A stretch of 64,000 nt of DNA from DASQHY01 sp035602605 (GCA_035602605.1 DATNLZ010000068.1:62001-126000), one strand, 5' to 3'; shown: positions 26,201 to 34,037, counted from the stretch's first letter. Numbers and translations: made by a program. The notes: generated by a model from the sequence alone, not told the origin.

Positions 26201-26394
26201 CTAGCGTCCGATTGCACAGGCGAGTGCCGCGGTGGGCTCAGTTTGCTCTGTTTATGTTGTTGCTCGGAGGGCTGGCCGGGTGGGCCAGTGGCTGCAATGG
26301 TGGCTTCCCCGGATCAACAACCTCGGTGATCACGGTGACAGGGACTTCGGGGGCGCTAAGCCACTCCACTACCGTAACGCTAATCGTACAGTGA
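23257..26394 (+). CDS. SBBP-repeat seven-bladed beta-propeller surface protein
   Basis: I start at GTG 23257 because GAGGAGGG sits 4 nt before it; the ATG at 23242 would contain that site. 1045 residues: signal segment, an N-terminal cap domain (FEVNWGQTDDQARFLSRG, YPGVDLVYYGNQRQLEYDF), then seven repeats of about 55-65 residues with the consensus YSTYLGG.GDD...AYVTG.T.S.DFPTT...F.T...D.FVTK.NPTG (24165-25540), consistent with a seven-bladed propeller. An Ig-like anchor-D type domain follows, then two hydrophobic helices and a final LIVQ-ending strand. The helices interrupt an Ig-like module, a layout common in acidobacterial surface proteins. Probably exposed; binding partner unknown. Confidence 0.85.
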   Translation: MRSRAICSFFLGLIVLGAVVGLSRNRVPVKNTVRDAVRQQPMTAVLPAQLPGSPAIPDAAKKRALTPYGKLPLSFEVNWGQTDDQARFLSRGTGHTLFLNRQADLLLALPNPKARRSHFRARDLPASSRAHRRGRSSSPRDAYRDVLRMQLAGANSAPAVAGLEELPGKSNYFIGNDPQKWHTNVPTYAKVKYQNVYPGVDLVYYGNQRQLEYDFVVSPGADPRAIRMSFPSASRMRIDSQGDLILRLHNEEVRLRKPRIYQETSGSKKDIAGGYVRRGEREVGLQLAAYNAEESLVIDPVLVYSTYLGGTGDDETHGIAIDATGAAYVTGETSSANFPTTAGAFRTTSGGGTDVFVSKLNPAGNTLAYSTYLGGAGDETGNSIKVDSSGNAYVGGSTSSTDFPTTPSGFQTTFAGGDDAFLTKLNPTGAGLLYSTYFGSTGDDTATALALDSSANAYIMGPTSSINLPISATAYQKTLKGLDDIFIAKLDTTKSGAASLVYSTYVGGSDDDEGVGLAVDSAGNAYALGSTLSTDYPTTAGAFQTTKKGVAAVDNTFITKMNPTGSALVYSTYLGGTGDVSGTGGDEARAIALDSAGSVYVTGETNSIDFPVTAGVFQSTLKGIDDVFVTKMKPDGTGLVYSTYLGGTGGEGGNSIAVDAANNAYVTGDTSSTDFPTTLCTIQAVSGSAPTDDAFVAKLNPTGTMLLFSTYLGGSGDEEGNGISVDGSSNVFVTGATTSPNFPTRNPFQAALGTGAASNAFISKIDTSGGSIALAPASLTFAPQGVGTTSAAQTVTVTNTDVQAVNIASIAVSGDFAQTNTCGTSLAAGANCMISITSKPTAVGARNGTLTVTSSGCGSPNTLALNGTGIDFTITAAPPAVTVRSGETATYTVTITPGSNGFPNPVTLSASGLPNGAIVTFIPPAVTPGSSPATSTMKIATPSRRGWLPRALPKLPWQPPLLLRYAVGLATLLFALSWVVGTSVRLHRRVPRWAQFALFMLLLGGLAGWASGCNGGFPGSTTSVITVTGTSGALSHSTTVTLIVQ
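24157..25550 (+). repeat. Seven in-frame SBBP repeats
   Basis: Seven diverged copies of a repeat of about 170-200 bp, each opening with a YSTYLGG-type codon block (VLVYSTYLGG, LAYSTYLGG, LLYSTYFGS, LVYSTYVGG, LVYSTYLGG twice, LLFSTYLGG). Two copies carry short insertions. They are protein repeats rather than DNA repeats. Confidence 0.85.
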
Positions 26395-26420
26395 GACGCT
26401 GAAATACGGAGAGGGACATT

Positions 26421-26987
26421 ATGGGCAAACACTTGAAGCTGCTTGGAATTTTGATCCTCGGATTGGCCTGCACCCGTGCCGCGGCGCAAGACACACCCAA
26501 GGTAGACGTCTCGGCGGGCTATAGCTATGTTCGAGCGAACCTGGTCACGGCAGACGGCTGCTGCTTCAACATGCACGGCGGCGGCGGTTCGATTGCGTAC
26601 AATGTGAATAATTGGTTGGGGTGGGCGGGAGACGTGGGGGTCTACCGCAGCTCAAACGTCAAGGATTTAAAACAGGACTTGACGCTGATTTCCTACGTAT
26701 TCGGTCCGCGCTTCAGCTTTCGCCAGCATCGGCGCTACACGCCGTTCATGCACGTGCTGGTGGGCGGTGGGCACGCCGGGGGCGCGCTTTATAAGGGTAA
26801 GTTGGGTGAGCACCATTCGTTTAATATGATTACGGGCGGCGGTATAGACATCCAACTCGGGCCGCACGTTTCCTGGCGGTTAGTCCAGGCTGACTATTTC
26901 TACAGCAGGTTTCTGAATGCTGTGAACGATCATCAAAACAATTTGCGGTTGAGTACCGGCTTGGTTTTCCACTTCGGGAGCAGGTAG
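26421..26987 (+). CDS. Outer-membrane beta-barrel protein (OmpA-like/OmpW-size)
   Basis: 188 residues with a signal peptide ending CTRAAAQ and then alternating strands typical of an eight-stranded barrel: VDVSAGYSYVRANL, GGGGSIAYNVNNWLGWAGDVGVY, FMHVLVGGGHAG, HSFNMITGGGIDIQL, and a C-terminal LRLSTGLVFHFGSR with a near-terminal aromatic. A GGAGAGGG site precedes the ATG. The barrel type is clear; ligand or pore function is not. It directly follows the SBBP gene on the same strand (26 bp apart), so the two are likely co-transcribed. Confidence 0.82.
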   Translation: MGKHLKLLGILILGLACTRAAAQDTPKVDVSAGYSYVRANLVTADGCCFNMHGGGGSIAYNVNNWLGWAGDVGVYRSSNVKDLKQDLTLISYVFGPRFSFRQHRRYTPFMHVLVGGGHAGGALYKGKLGEHHSFNMITGGGIDIQLGPHVSWRLVQADYFYSRFLNAVNDHQNNLRLSTGLVFHFGSR

Positions 26988-27160
26988 CGGCTTCGGACAG
27001 AGGTTCGTTTGGTCAGCGATGCATCTATCGTCGCCGCATATTCTTGTTTTTACCACTCGAAAATCGGCCACGTTTCCTTGTTCTGGCTTACATCCAGAAT
27101 CAGAACAGGAAGTAGTTGCAATAATCCATAAAACAAGGCACCTTCGGCTTTGACCTCGCG

Positions 27161-27655
27161 ATGCTTGCCTACCTTTGCGGACCGATTGAATTTGCTTCCG
27201 ATGGAGGAAAGACGTGGCGCCGCAAGCTCACGCCGTTCCTGCGAATCGACCTTGGGCACGGTGTCTACGATCCCGCCGAAGACGAACAGAAGAATCTAAC
27301 CGAGGAAGAGGCTGGAAAGTTTCGCGAATGGAAATCCCGCGATCTCGAGCGATTCCGCGGCGTGATTCGCAAAATTATTGAGTTCGATCTCGACTTGATC
27401 GAAAGCCGGGCGGATTATCTGATTTGTTATTGGGATGCGTCCGCGGTGGCAAGCGCCGGGACATCGGCCGAGATTACCGTAGCCTATCGAAGAGGAATTC
27501 CGGTATATCTTGTGACGCCGCAGCCGGTCGAGCAGATCAGTGGATGGATGATAGGCTGCGTCGAACGGATGTTCGCCAGCATTGAGGAGCTGAAGAACTT
27601 TCTGGCGGAGCGATACGGCGTGAAGAAACAAAAACAGCTTTCGACAGGGAATTAA
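27161..27655 (+). CDS. Nucleoside 2-deoxyribosyltransferase-like protein
   Basis: 164 residues. The N-terminal YLCGPIEFASDGGKTWR (Rossmann-like start with CGPI), the Asp of YLICYWDAS and the catalytic-position Glu E104 in GTSAEITVAY match the nucleoside 2-deoxyribosyltransferase/DUF4406 group, whose Glu attacks the glycosidic carbon. The enzyme would transfer deoxyribose between bases or act as a nucleosidase. It is followed by a YjjX-like nucleotide phosphatase and thymidine kinase on the same strand, suggesting nucleotide salvage or clean-up. Start chosen at the only near ATG; no clear Shine-Dalgarno. Confidence 0.72.
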   Translation: MLAYLCGPIEFASDGGKTWRRKLTPFLRIDLGHGVYDPAEDEQKNLTEEEAGKFREWKSRDLERFRGVIRKIIEFDLDLIESRADYLICYWDASAVASAGTSAEITVAYRRGIPVYLVTPQPVEQISGWMIGCVERMFASIEELKNFLAERYGVKKQKQLSTGN

Positions 27656-27693
27656 GGCTGTGAGAACTAAATTGGGGAAAGGTTCTTTGCGCG

Positions 27694-28278
27694 ATGGAGA
27701 AAGTTTACGTTGCCGTAGGGAGCACGCGGCGGCCGAAATTAAATGCAGTCTGGGAAAGCTTGAGCGTCTTCGGGCCAACGCTCGATCCCAACGTGCAATT
27801 TGAAGTGGCCGGTGTGGAAGTGGAGAGTGGTGTAAGCCACACGCCGAGCACGCGCGACGAGTTGATGCGGGGAGCAAGGCAAAGGGCTGAGACATTGGTG
27901 AGAATGTCGCGTGAAAGAAACCAGCCCTGGCGCTACTTTGTAGGTCTCGAAGGCGGTTTTGATGTGGTCCGCGAGGAAGCGGGCCGGCTGGTGCTTCTCG
28001 AAAGCTGGGCATATGTGACCGATGGATCGGGCACCGGCGCGTTCGGACGTTCCGGAGGAATTGAAGTGCCGCAAGCTCTTGCTGCGGAAGTGTTGGATCA
28101 CGGAGTGGAGCTCTCGGTTGCGATTGATCGCTTCGCCGATGGCAAAGGTATCCGCGACGCGCAAGGTGCCTGGGGCATTCTGTCACGCAACCTGATTACC
28201 CGTCAGGATGCGTTTCGCGTGGCGGTGGTGAGTGCCTTCGCACCATTTTTTAACGCGGCGCTTTACAAGGGATTGTAA
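27694..28278 (+). CDS. yjjX: Inosine/xanthosine triphosphatase, YjjX family
   Basis: 194 residues with the family motifs VGSTRRPKLNAV at the N-terminus, VESGVSHTPSTRDELMRGARQRA, GLEGGFD and KGIRDAQGAWGILS. YjjX hydrolyses deaminated purine triphosphates (ITP, XTP) to diphosphates, keeping them out of nucleic acids. It lies 38 bp after the deoxyribosyltransferase-like gene. AAAGG upstream at longer spacing. Confidence 0.85.
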   Translation: MEKVYVAVGSTRRPKLNAVWESLSVFGPTLDPNVQFEVAGVEVESGVSHTPSTRDELMRGARQRAETLVRMSRERNQPWRYFVGLEGGFDVVREEAGRLVLLESWAYVTDGSGTGAFGRSGGIEVPQALAAEVLDHGVELSVAIDRFADGKGIRDAQGAWGILSRNLITRQDAFRVAVVSAFAPFFNAALYKGL

Positions 28279-28334
28279 CGCGCGATCGCGAGACCACGAT
28301 CGTAGCAGCATCGTGTTGCGTACTAGGGGCGCGC

Positions 28335-28343
28335 TTATCCACA
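28335..28343 (+). promoter_or_regulatory. Perfect DnaA-box sequence upstream of tdk
   Basis: TTATCCACA matches the DnaA box consensus exactly, 60 bp before the tdk start. It is single; I do not see a cluster as at an origin. It could be a DnaA-controlled element or chance. Confidence 0.35.
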
Positions 28344-28402
28344 AACAATTGTGTTAGCGTATTCGCGGAGGATGAACAAGCGTGGACATCGTCAAGGGGA
28401 AC

Positions 28403-29002
28403 ATGGGCTGGATCGAGGTAATTGTTGGTCCAATGTTTTCGGGGAAGAGCGAGGAGCTCATTCGGCGGCTGCGACGCGCGGAAATTGCGCGGCAACGCGT
28501 GCAAATTTTCAAGCCGCTGATTGATCAGCGTTATGCAAAAAATGAAATCGTTTCGCACTCTGGACTGGAGATTCGCTCAGACAATGTGGGAACGGCGACT
28601 GAGGTGCTGCATCGGGTCGAGCCGCGTACCGAAGTTGTGGGAATCGATGAAGCGCAATTCCTCGGTGAAGAATTGATCACCGTTTGCATGAAGCTCGCGG
28701 ATATGGGTAAGCGCGTGATCGTTTCGGGCCTGGACACCGATTTCATGGGAAGACCGTTTGAACCGATGCCACGCCTTCTTGCGGTGGCCGAAGAAATTAC
28801 AAAGTTGCTGGCAATCTGCGTGCGCTGCGGAAATCCCGCCGTTAACACACAACGCCTGGTGGCGAGCGAAGACCTGATTGTGGTCGGGGCGCAAGGCATG
28901 TACGAGGCGCGCTGCCGGCGGTGCTTTGAGCCGCATCTCGCTCACGAAAAGATTGAAGCCGAAAAGGAAACTGAGGAAAAAGTTCGCGCAGTCTCAGGTT
29001 AA
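28403..29002 (+). CDS. tdk: Thymidine kinase
   Basis: 199 residues from ATG 28403, which has AAGGGG 4-5 nt upstream and gives the canonical start MGWIEVIVGPMFSGKSEEL; a GTG seven codons earlier is the alternative. The P-loop GPMFSGKS (9-16), the Mg-binding DEAQF and the thymidine-binding lid are present, and C-terminal cysteines in CVRCG/CRRC form the structural zinc site. It phosphorylates thymidine for dTTP salvage. Confidence 0.93.
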   Translation: MGWIEVIVGPMFSGKSEELIRRLRRAEIARQRVQIFKPLIDQRYAKNEIVSHSGLEIRSDNVGTATEVLHRVEPRTEVVGIDEAQFLGEELITVCMKLADMGKRVIVSGLDTDFMGRPFEPMPRLLAVAEEITKLLAICVRCGNPAVNTQRLVASEDLIVVGAQGMYEARCRRCFEPHLAHEKIEAEKETEEKVRAVSG

Positions 29003-29174
29003 TGTTTGCGCCGAGAGCCGGCGGAGCCCCGGCATACGTAGGTTTAGGCACTGTTTCAATAGCTTAGATTCTTAAATAACGGCTACCTCTTGGACGACAG
29101 CTAACTGCAGTATCCCCTTTCCCTTTCAGGCCTGGGGTCATAAAATGTAATTGCACAAGGAGTCGTGGACTATT

Positions 29175-30062
29175 ATGTTCCGGCCAGCGCTAGTCGCTAT
29201 GCAGCTGCTGTTTCTGTTCAACGCTGACTTACCGTCGGCCTTCAGGCTACGTTTTCAAAACGATACAAACGTTGAGTTCCCTGCAGGAATCTCCCTTCCG
29301 GTTTTGCCTGATCTTGCGGAGAGGCAAGATAAACCAAAGGCGAGCGTGCAAAATGAACCGCTCACAGCCGAACAGCGCCTGGTCCTGGTGCGATATGTTT
29401 CGGGAGAATTTGCCAAGGCCTTGAAACCCCTGCCAGCGGGTAAGCAGGGTTTGCGGATGAAGGTTGGTGAGCCGCTCAATCAACAGATGCTCGACCGCGC
29501 CGTGGCGACCCATGGAGCTGCTGTGAACACGGGCGATTCCGTGCAGGTAACCCATCTTGAGTTCAAGGTCCGCGAGATTCTCGTTGATGTCAACGGCGGA
29601 GGCCACATCAAAAAACGTTTGCGCGACCGTCTGCACGTCGAGGTTGGCGGTATGCCAACGGTTACAGCAACGCAACCCGATCAACCGCCTGGGATCCGAG
29701 CAGGAGTAGGAAGCACCATCGAATTGGATTTTGGCAAACCTGTTCCGGAGATGACCCCCGACGAATTGAAGCAGCTTCTGGCGCCCATACTTGATTTTTC
29801 GAAGCAGCGGTCGGCAGCGGTTCACTGGGTAGACACGCTTGCTCCGGAAATGAAAAAGGCGATTGAGGAAAAACGTGCAGTTGTGGGGATGGACCGGGAG
29901 ATGGTTGTGGCCGCTGTCGGAAAGCCCGAAAGGAAAGTGCGCGAGCGCGATGACGATGGAAATGAAGTCGAAGACTGGATCTATGGCGAACCACCCGGGA
30001 AGACAATGTTCGTGCGCTTTATGGGCGAGCGAGTCACGCGAATCAAAAGTTTTCCGCAATGA
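29175..30062 (+). CDS. Secreted protein with a BamE-like C-terminal motif
   Basis: About 295 residues from ATG 29175 (AAGGAG upstream at longer spacing). An N-terminal hydrophobic leader ends near SAFRLRF. The middle is soluble alpha/beta without known domain. The last ~60 residues (VVGMDREMVVAAVGKPERKV...WIYGEPPGKTMFVRFMGERV) match the SmpA/OmlA/BamE-fold pattern in which G-M-x3-V-x3-GKP precedes a tryptophan hairpin. Probably an envelope protein. Function beyond that unknown. Confidence 0.65.
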   Translation: MFRPALVAMQLLFLFNADLPSAFRLRFQNDTNVEFPAGISLPVLPDLAERQDKPKASVQNEPLTAEQRLVLVRYVSGEFAKALKPLPAGKQGLRMKVGEPLNQQMLDRAVATHGAAVNTGDSVQVTHLEFKVREILVDVNGGGHIKKRLRDRLHVEVGGMPTVTATQPDQPPGIRAGVGSTIELDFGKPVPEMTPDELKQLLAPILDFSKQRSAAVHWVDTLAPEMKKAIEEKRAVVGMDREMVVAAVGKPERKVRERDDDGNEVEDWIYGEPPGKTMFVRFMGERVTRIKSFPQ

Positions 30063-30111
30063 GCCACGAAAGCCGGAAACACCAAGCGGCGAAAGCAGCG
30101 ACTGAACTTAT

Positions 30112-30140
30112 TTGACTTTTCAATCGCCTCACCCTAGCAT
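30112..30140 (+). promoter_or_regulatory. Sigma-70-like promoter of the gap-pgk-tpiA-secG operon
   Basis: TTGACT (30112-30117), a 17-bp spacer, and TAGCAT (30135-30140). Predicted transcription would start near 30147, giving a leader of about 65 nt before gap. Confidence 0.55.
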
Positions 30141-30211
30141 TTTCGGTTCTGCCTTGCGGTAGCTCTCTTGCCTGGACGCACCGCGATATTTACAGCTCGA
30201 ACGGAGGAGTC

Positions 30212-31216
30212 ATGCCCATTAAAGTAGGCATCAACGGATTCGGCCGTATCGGCCGCAATATCTATCGCGCGGCGCTCGGTGACAAGGATATCCAGATTGT
30301 GGCGGTTAACGATATAACCGACTCGAAGACGTTGGCGCACCTGCTCAAGTACGATTCCATTCTCGGTAATCTGCCGCATCAGGTGACCCATTCAGCCGAC
30401 TCGATTTCGGTTGAGGGCAATACCTTTAAGGTGTTCAAAGTGAAAGATCCGGCAGAGCTCGATTGGGCCTCGGTGGGCGCGCAGGTCGTAATCGAATCTA
30501 CCGGCCTGTTTACCAAGGGTTCGGATGCGCGAAAGCATCTGCGCGGACCAGTAAAAAAAGTGATTATCTCAGCGCCGGCGACCGACCCCGATCACACCCT
30601 GGTTCTGGGCGTGAATGACAAGACTTACGATGACGCGAAGCACCACGTTGTATCGAACGCATCGTGCACCACTAATTGCCTGGCTCCGGTAGCACGCGTG
30701 CTGCACGACACTTTTGGAATCGTCGCCGGCACGATGACCACGATTCACTCCTATACTAACGACCAGCGACTGCTCGATTTGCCGCACAGCGATTTGAGGC
30801 GCGCGCGGGCCGCGGCCATCAACATGATTCCCAGCTCAACCGGCGCGGCCAAGGCGCTGCATTTGGTGATCCCCGAACTGAAAGGCAAGCTTGATGGATA
30901 CGCGATGCGCGTCCCCACGCCGAACGTGAGCGTCGTTGACCTAACGGTGCAAACTGAGAAGCCAGCCACTGTGCAGTCGGTGAATGGCGCGCTATTGGCG
31001 GCTGCCAACGGAGCGATGAAAGGCATACTCGGGTACACCGAGGAAGAATTGGTGTCCGCAGACTTCAAGGGCGATCCCCGTTCCTCGATTGTCGATGCGG
31101 GTTATACAAAAGTTGTAGGCACTAATTGCGTGAAGGTTCTAGCCTGGTACGATAATGAGTGGGGATATTCCTGCCGCTGCCGCGATCTCGTCAAATTCAT
31201 GGCGGCACGCATCTAG
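30212..31216 (+). CDS. gap: Glyceraldehyde-3-phosphate dehydrogenase
   Basis: 334 residues, normal length. Rossmann start INGFGRIGRN, catalytic Cys in SNASCTTNCLAP (about residue 152) with the general-base His in TIHSYTNDQ, and the C-terminal WYDNEWGYSCR. It converts glyceraldehyde 3-phosphate to 1,3-bisphosphoglycerate with NAD. GGAGG lies 6 nt upstream. First gene of gap-pgk-tpiA-secG. Confidence 0.97.
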   Translation: MPIKVGINGFGRIGRNIYRAALGDKDIQIVAVNDITDSKTLAHLLKYDSILGNLPHQVTHSADSISVEGNTFKVFKVKDPAELDWASVGAQVVIESTGLFTKGSDARKHLRGPVKKVIISAPATDPDHTLVLGVNDKTYDDAKHHVVSNASCTTNCLAPVARVLHDTFGIVAGTMTTIHSYTNDQRLLDLPHSDLRRARAAAINMIPSSTGAAKALHLVIPELKGKLDGYAMRVPTPNVSVVDLTVQTEKPATVQSVNGALLAAANGAMKGILGYTEEELVSADFKGDPRSSIVDAGYTKVVGTNCVKVLAWYDNEWGYSCRCRDLVKFMAARI

Positions 31217-31288
31217 CAGACCGTCGGAGTTGATCGCGCGCCGCCCATCACCGATTGTTTGCAGTATTCGCAAATAGCAAATGCCCTC

Positions 31289-32494
31289 ATGAGAAAAGTC
31301 ACCATCAGCGATCTGAATTTGCGCGGCCAGCGCGTATTCATTCGCGTCGACTTCAATGTACCGATACGCAATGGAGCTGTAACGGACCATACGCGAATTC
31401 GTGAATCTCTTCCCACGATAAACGCAGCTATAGAAAAGGGCGCACGCGTGGTGCTGGCCTCTCATCTTGGGCGTCCCCAAGGGCGCCCCGATCCGCAATT
31501 TTCGCTTCGTCCGATAGCCGCCGTACTGTCGGAGTTGCTTCGCAAGCCGGTAGAGTTCGCAGACGACTGCGTGGGACCTGATGCCGAAAATCGCAGCAAA
31601 GCTATGTTTCAAGGGAACGTGCTGCTTCTGGAAAATTTGCGGTTTCATGCGGAAGAGGAACAAAACCAGGAGGGCTTCTCCCGAAAATTAGCGGCGTTGT
31701 GCGACGGCACTTATGTAAACGATGCGTTCGGGGCTGCGCATCGCGCGCACGCATCGGTTGTAGGGATCACCCAGTACGTCAAGCAAGCGGTCGCCGGATT
31801 GCTGATGGAGAAAGAACTGGAGTTTCTTGGCAAGGCCATCACCGATCCGGAGCGGCCATTCGTCGCAATCCTGGGCGGCGCAAAGGTGTCTGACAAAATT
31901 GAAGTAGTCGAGAATCTCATGAAGATCGCTGATGCCATGCTTATCGGCGGAGCGATGGCCTACACCTTTTGGAAATCGCAAGGTTTGCCGGTGGGAAAAT
32001 CTCTTGTCGAAGATGACAAACTGGAACTTGCAGGGCGTCTTATTGAAGAGGCCAGAAAGCGCGACTTCAGGTTGCTGCTGCCAACCGACCATCTTCTGGG
32101 CCGTGAATTGAAAGCTGATACCGATGTTATTGTGACTGACATCCCGGCTACGCCCGAGGATCGCATGGGGCTGGACATTGGACCGATGACCATCGCGGCA
32201 TTTTCCGCAGTGATCGCTCAGGCAAGCACGATTGTGTGGAATGGCCCGATGGGCGTATTTGAGATGCCTGCGTTCGCCAAGGGAACACTGGAGATTGCTA
32301 AAGCAGTAGCCGCTGCGACGTCAGCTGGAGCGACTTCGATCGTTGGTGGCGGCGATTCGGTAGCGGCGATCCATGAATCTGGTGTGGCCGATAAGATTTC
32401 GCACATCTCCACGGGTGGAGGTGCCTCGCTTGAATTCCTGGCGGGCTCCAAACTCCCCGGCGTGGAAGTGCTGGCCGACAGAATAGGGAGGTAG
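31289..32494 (+). CDS. pgk: Phosphoglycerate kinase
   Basis: 401 residues from ATG 31289 (MRKVTISDLNLRGQRVFIRVDFNVP); the preceding in-frame TTG is not needed. Motifs: RVDFNVP, LASHLGRP, LRFHAEEE, FVAILGGAKVSDKI and the ATP-binding IVGGGDSVAAI. It makes ATP from 1,3-bisphosphoglycerate. It follows gap at about 70 bp and precedes tpiA at 6 bp. Confidence 0.96.
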   Translation: MRKVTISDLNLRGQRVFIRVDFNVPIRNGAVTDHTRIRESLPTINAAIEKGARVVLASHLGRPQGRPDPQFSLRPIAAVLSELLRKPVEFADDCVGPDAENRSKAMFQGNVLLLENLRFHAEEEQNQEGFSRKLAALCDGTYVNDAFGAAHRAHASVVGITQYVKQAVAGLLMEKELEFLGKAITDPERPFVAILGGAKVSDKIEVVENLMKIADAMLIGGAMAYTFWKSQGLPVGKSLVEDDKLELAGRLIEEARKRDFRLLLPTDHLLGRELKADTDVIVTDIPATPEDRMGLDIGPMTIAAFSAVIAQASTIVWNGPMGVFEMPAFAKGTLEIAKAVAAATSAGATSIVGGGDSVAAIHESGVADKISHISTGGGASLEFLAGSKLPGVEVLADRIGR

Positions 32495-32500
32495 CCTGTC

Positions 32501-33253
32501 ATGCGTCGCCACGTGATCGCAGGCAATTGGAAGATGTACAAGACCCAGGCCGAAACGCGCGCATTTTTTGTGGCGTTTGCTCCGCTCGTTGCATCGGCTT
32601 CCCATTGCGACATCGTAGTGGCGCCGCCTTTCACATCTCTTTCCTCCGCCACCCATTCGGCTCGGGGAAGCTCGATAGCTATTGCGGCACAAAATATGCA
32701 TTGGGAAAGCGACGGCGCATTTACCGGCGAAGTGTCGGGTCGCATGCTGATCGATGCTGGCTGCCGCTATGTGGTCATCGGACACTCCGAGCGCCGTCAG
32801 TATTTCGGCGACAGCAATGCGTGGGTGAGCAAGAAGTTGCACGCAGCGCTCTCGGTGGGTCTCATCCCCATCGTATGCGTCGGCGAAACCCTGCAGGAAC
32901 GTGAGGCTGGCGATACGCAGAAGGTGCTGAGGAAACAATTCACCGAGGGCGTGGGCGCGTTGACCGTCGAGCAGTTCTCACGTATTCTGGTTGCTTACGA
33001 GCCGGTTTGGGCGATTGGCACGGGACGCACAGCCACCCCTGAACTCGCTGCTGAGGCGCATGGGTTTTTGCGTCAGCAAGCAGCAGAGACCTTTTCCCGC
33101 GAATCGGCCTCCCTGGTGAGGATTTTGTACGGCGGAAGCGTCAAACCCGAAAACGTCAAGGGACTGATGGTTCAAGACGATATTGACGGTGCGCTGGTCG
33201 GGGGCGCGAGTCTGGATGCAAAATCCTTCGCGGCTATCGTTCATTATCTGTAG
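32501..33253 (+). CDS. tpiA: Triosephosphate isomerase
   Basis: 250 residues. NWKMYK (catalytic Lys), VIGHSERR (catalytic His), AYEPVWAIGTG (catalytic Glu) and the phosphate-binding LYGGSVKPEN are all intact. It interconverts the two triose phosphates. AGGGAGG of the intergenic gap serves as its ribosome binding site. Confidence 0.97.
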   Translation: MRRHVIAGNWKMYKTQAETRAFFVAFAPLVASASHCDIVVAPPFTSLSSATHSARGSSIAIAAQNMHWESDGAFTGEVSGRMLIDAGCRYVVIGHSERRQYFGDSNAWVSKKLHAALSVGLIPIVCVGETLQEREAGDTQKVLRKQFTEGVGALTVEQFSRILVAYEPVWAIGTGRTATPELAAEAHGFLRQQAAETFSRESASLVRILYGGSVKPENVKGLMVQDDIDGALVGGASLDAKSFAAIVHYL

Positions 33254-33315
33254 AACAGATGGTCATTCGTAAGAATTGCAGCTGTCATTTAGTTTTGAGT
33301 TGAATGGAGTTTGTG

Positions 33316-33822
33316 ATGGAAATGCCTTCTTGGCTGAAATGGACTGTTGCGTTGGCGGTCGGGCTGGCGATCATTGGCCTGAGTTGGTGGAAAGCGCCAA
33401 TCGTGCTGACGATTTTTTTTGTGATGCTGTGCTTCGTGCTGATTGTTGTCGTTCTATTACAAAGTGGTTCGGCGGCGGATCTCGCAGGTGCGTTTGGGGG
33501 AGCTGGCAGCCAGGCAGCGTTCAATCCACGAGGTGCAGCAACATTTCTTTCCAAGGCGACCACTTGGTGCGCCATCATGTTCATGATCAGTGCGATGGTC
33601 CTTGCTTTGCGGCAAGAGAGACCAGACGCGCAGGGCAGCTCGATACTGGAAAGATTCTCGAAGCCTGCGCCAAAGCCGGCACAGTCGCCAGCAACGAAAG
33701 GGTCCGCTCCAGTAACCCAGACTCCGCCGCCGCAGTCTCCGCAGCAACCGCAAGGGGCGCAGCAAACGCCGGCGCAGCAGCAGCCATTGACGTCTCAGCC
33801 GCCTCCAGCCAAAAAACCCTAG
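33316..33822 (+). CDS. secG: SecG protein translocase subunit with P/Q-rich C-terminal tail
   Basis: 168 residues from ATG 33316, where GGAG lies 5 nt upstream (ATG 33304 and 33322 are alternatives). The SecG core is LVVVLLQSG-type IVVVLLQSGSAADLAGAFGG..SQAAFNPRGAATFLSKATTW, which forms the loop and flanks of SecG within SecYEG. Unlike E. coli SecG, which has two helices, three hydrophobic segments are visible (about residues 7-23, 27-51, 84-103), and the last ~60 residues are Pro/Gln/Lys-rich and disordered. It is last in the glycolytic operon, an arrangement also known in other bacteria. Confidence 0.85.
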   Translation: MEMPSWLKWTVALAVGLAIIGLSWWKAPIVLTIFFVMLCFVLIVVVLLQSGSAADLAGAFGGAGSQAAFNPRGAATFLSKATTWCAIMFMISAMVLALRQERPDAQGSSILERFSKPAPKPAQSPATKGSAPVTQTPPPQSPQQPQGAQQTPAQQQPLTSQPPPAKKP

Positions 33823-33842
33823 GTTGTTAGCTCGAGCCGAGC

Positions 33843-33871
33843 TTGTTCCGGCTGCGGCCCCGCGCTACAAT
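33843..33871 (+). promoter_or_regulatory. Sigma-70-like promoter of tRNA-Leu
   Basis: TTGTTC (33843-33848), a 17-bp spacer, and TACAAT (33866-33871); transcription should start about 13 nt before the mature tRNA. Confidence 0.5.
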
Positions 33872-33890
33872 CCAAAGTTCACCTTCTTGT

Positions 33891-33972
33891 GCGGAAGTGG
33901 CGGAACTGGCAGACGCACCATCTTGAGGGGGTGGCGCCGTAAGGCGTGAGGGTTCGAATCCCTCCTTCCGCA
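33891..33972 (+). tRNA. tRNA-Leu(GAG)
   Basis: Acceptor GCGGAAG/CTTCCGC with discriminator A and no encoded CCA. Anticodon stem CCATC/GGTGG with loop TTGAGGG gives anticodon GAG; a long variable arm CGCC-GTAA-GGCG is typical of Leu tRNAs. The T-arm is GAGGGTTCGAATCCCTC. Confidence 0.95.
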
Positions 33973-33985
33973 TACCTCTTGCAAG

Positions 33986-34021
33986 AACCCCAGCAAATAC
34001 TGTGGTTTTTGCGTTGGGGTT
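33986..34021 (+). other. Extended hairpin just downstream of tRNA-Leu
   Basis: AACCCCA (33986-33992) + GCAAA pair with TTTGC (34008-34012) + TGGGGTT (34015-34021), a 12-bp stem with a small bulge and a 10-nt loop. No T-tract follows. It may be the tRNA terminator or a recombination-site remnant. Confidence 0.4.
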
Positions 34022-34037
34022 TAATGCGATTTCCCTT

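Noticed and set aside
29017..29033. GCCGG/CCGGC hairpin after tdk as terminator
   Set aside because: Short stem without a T-tract; not convincing.
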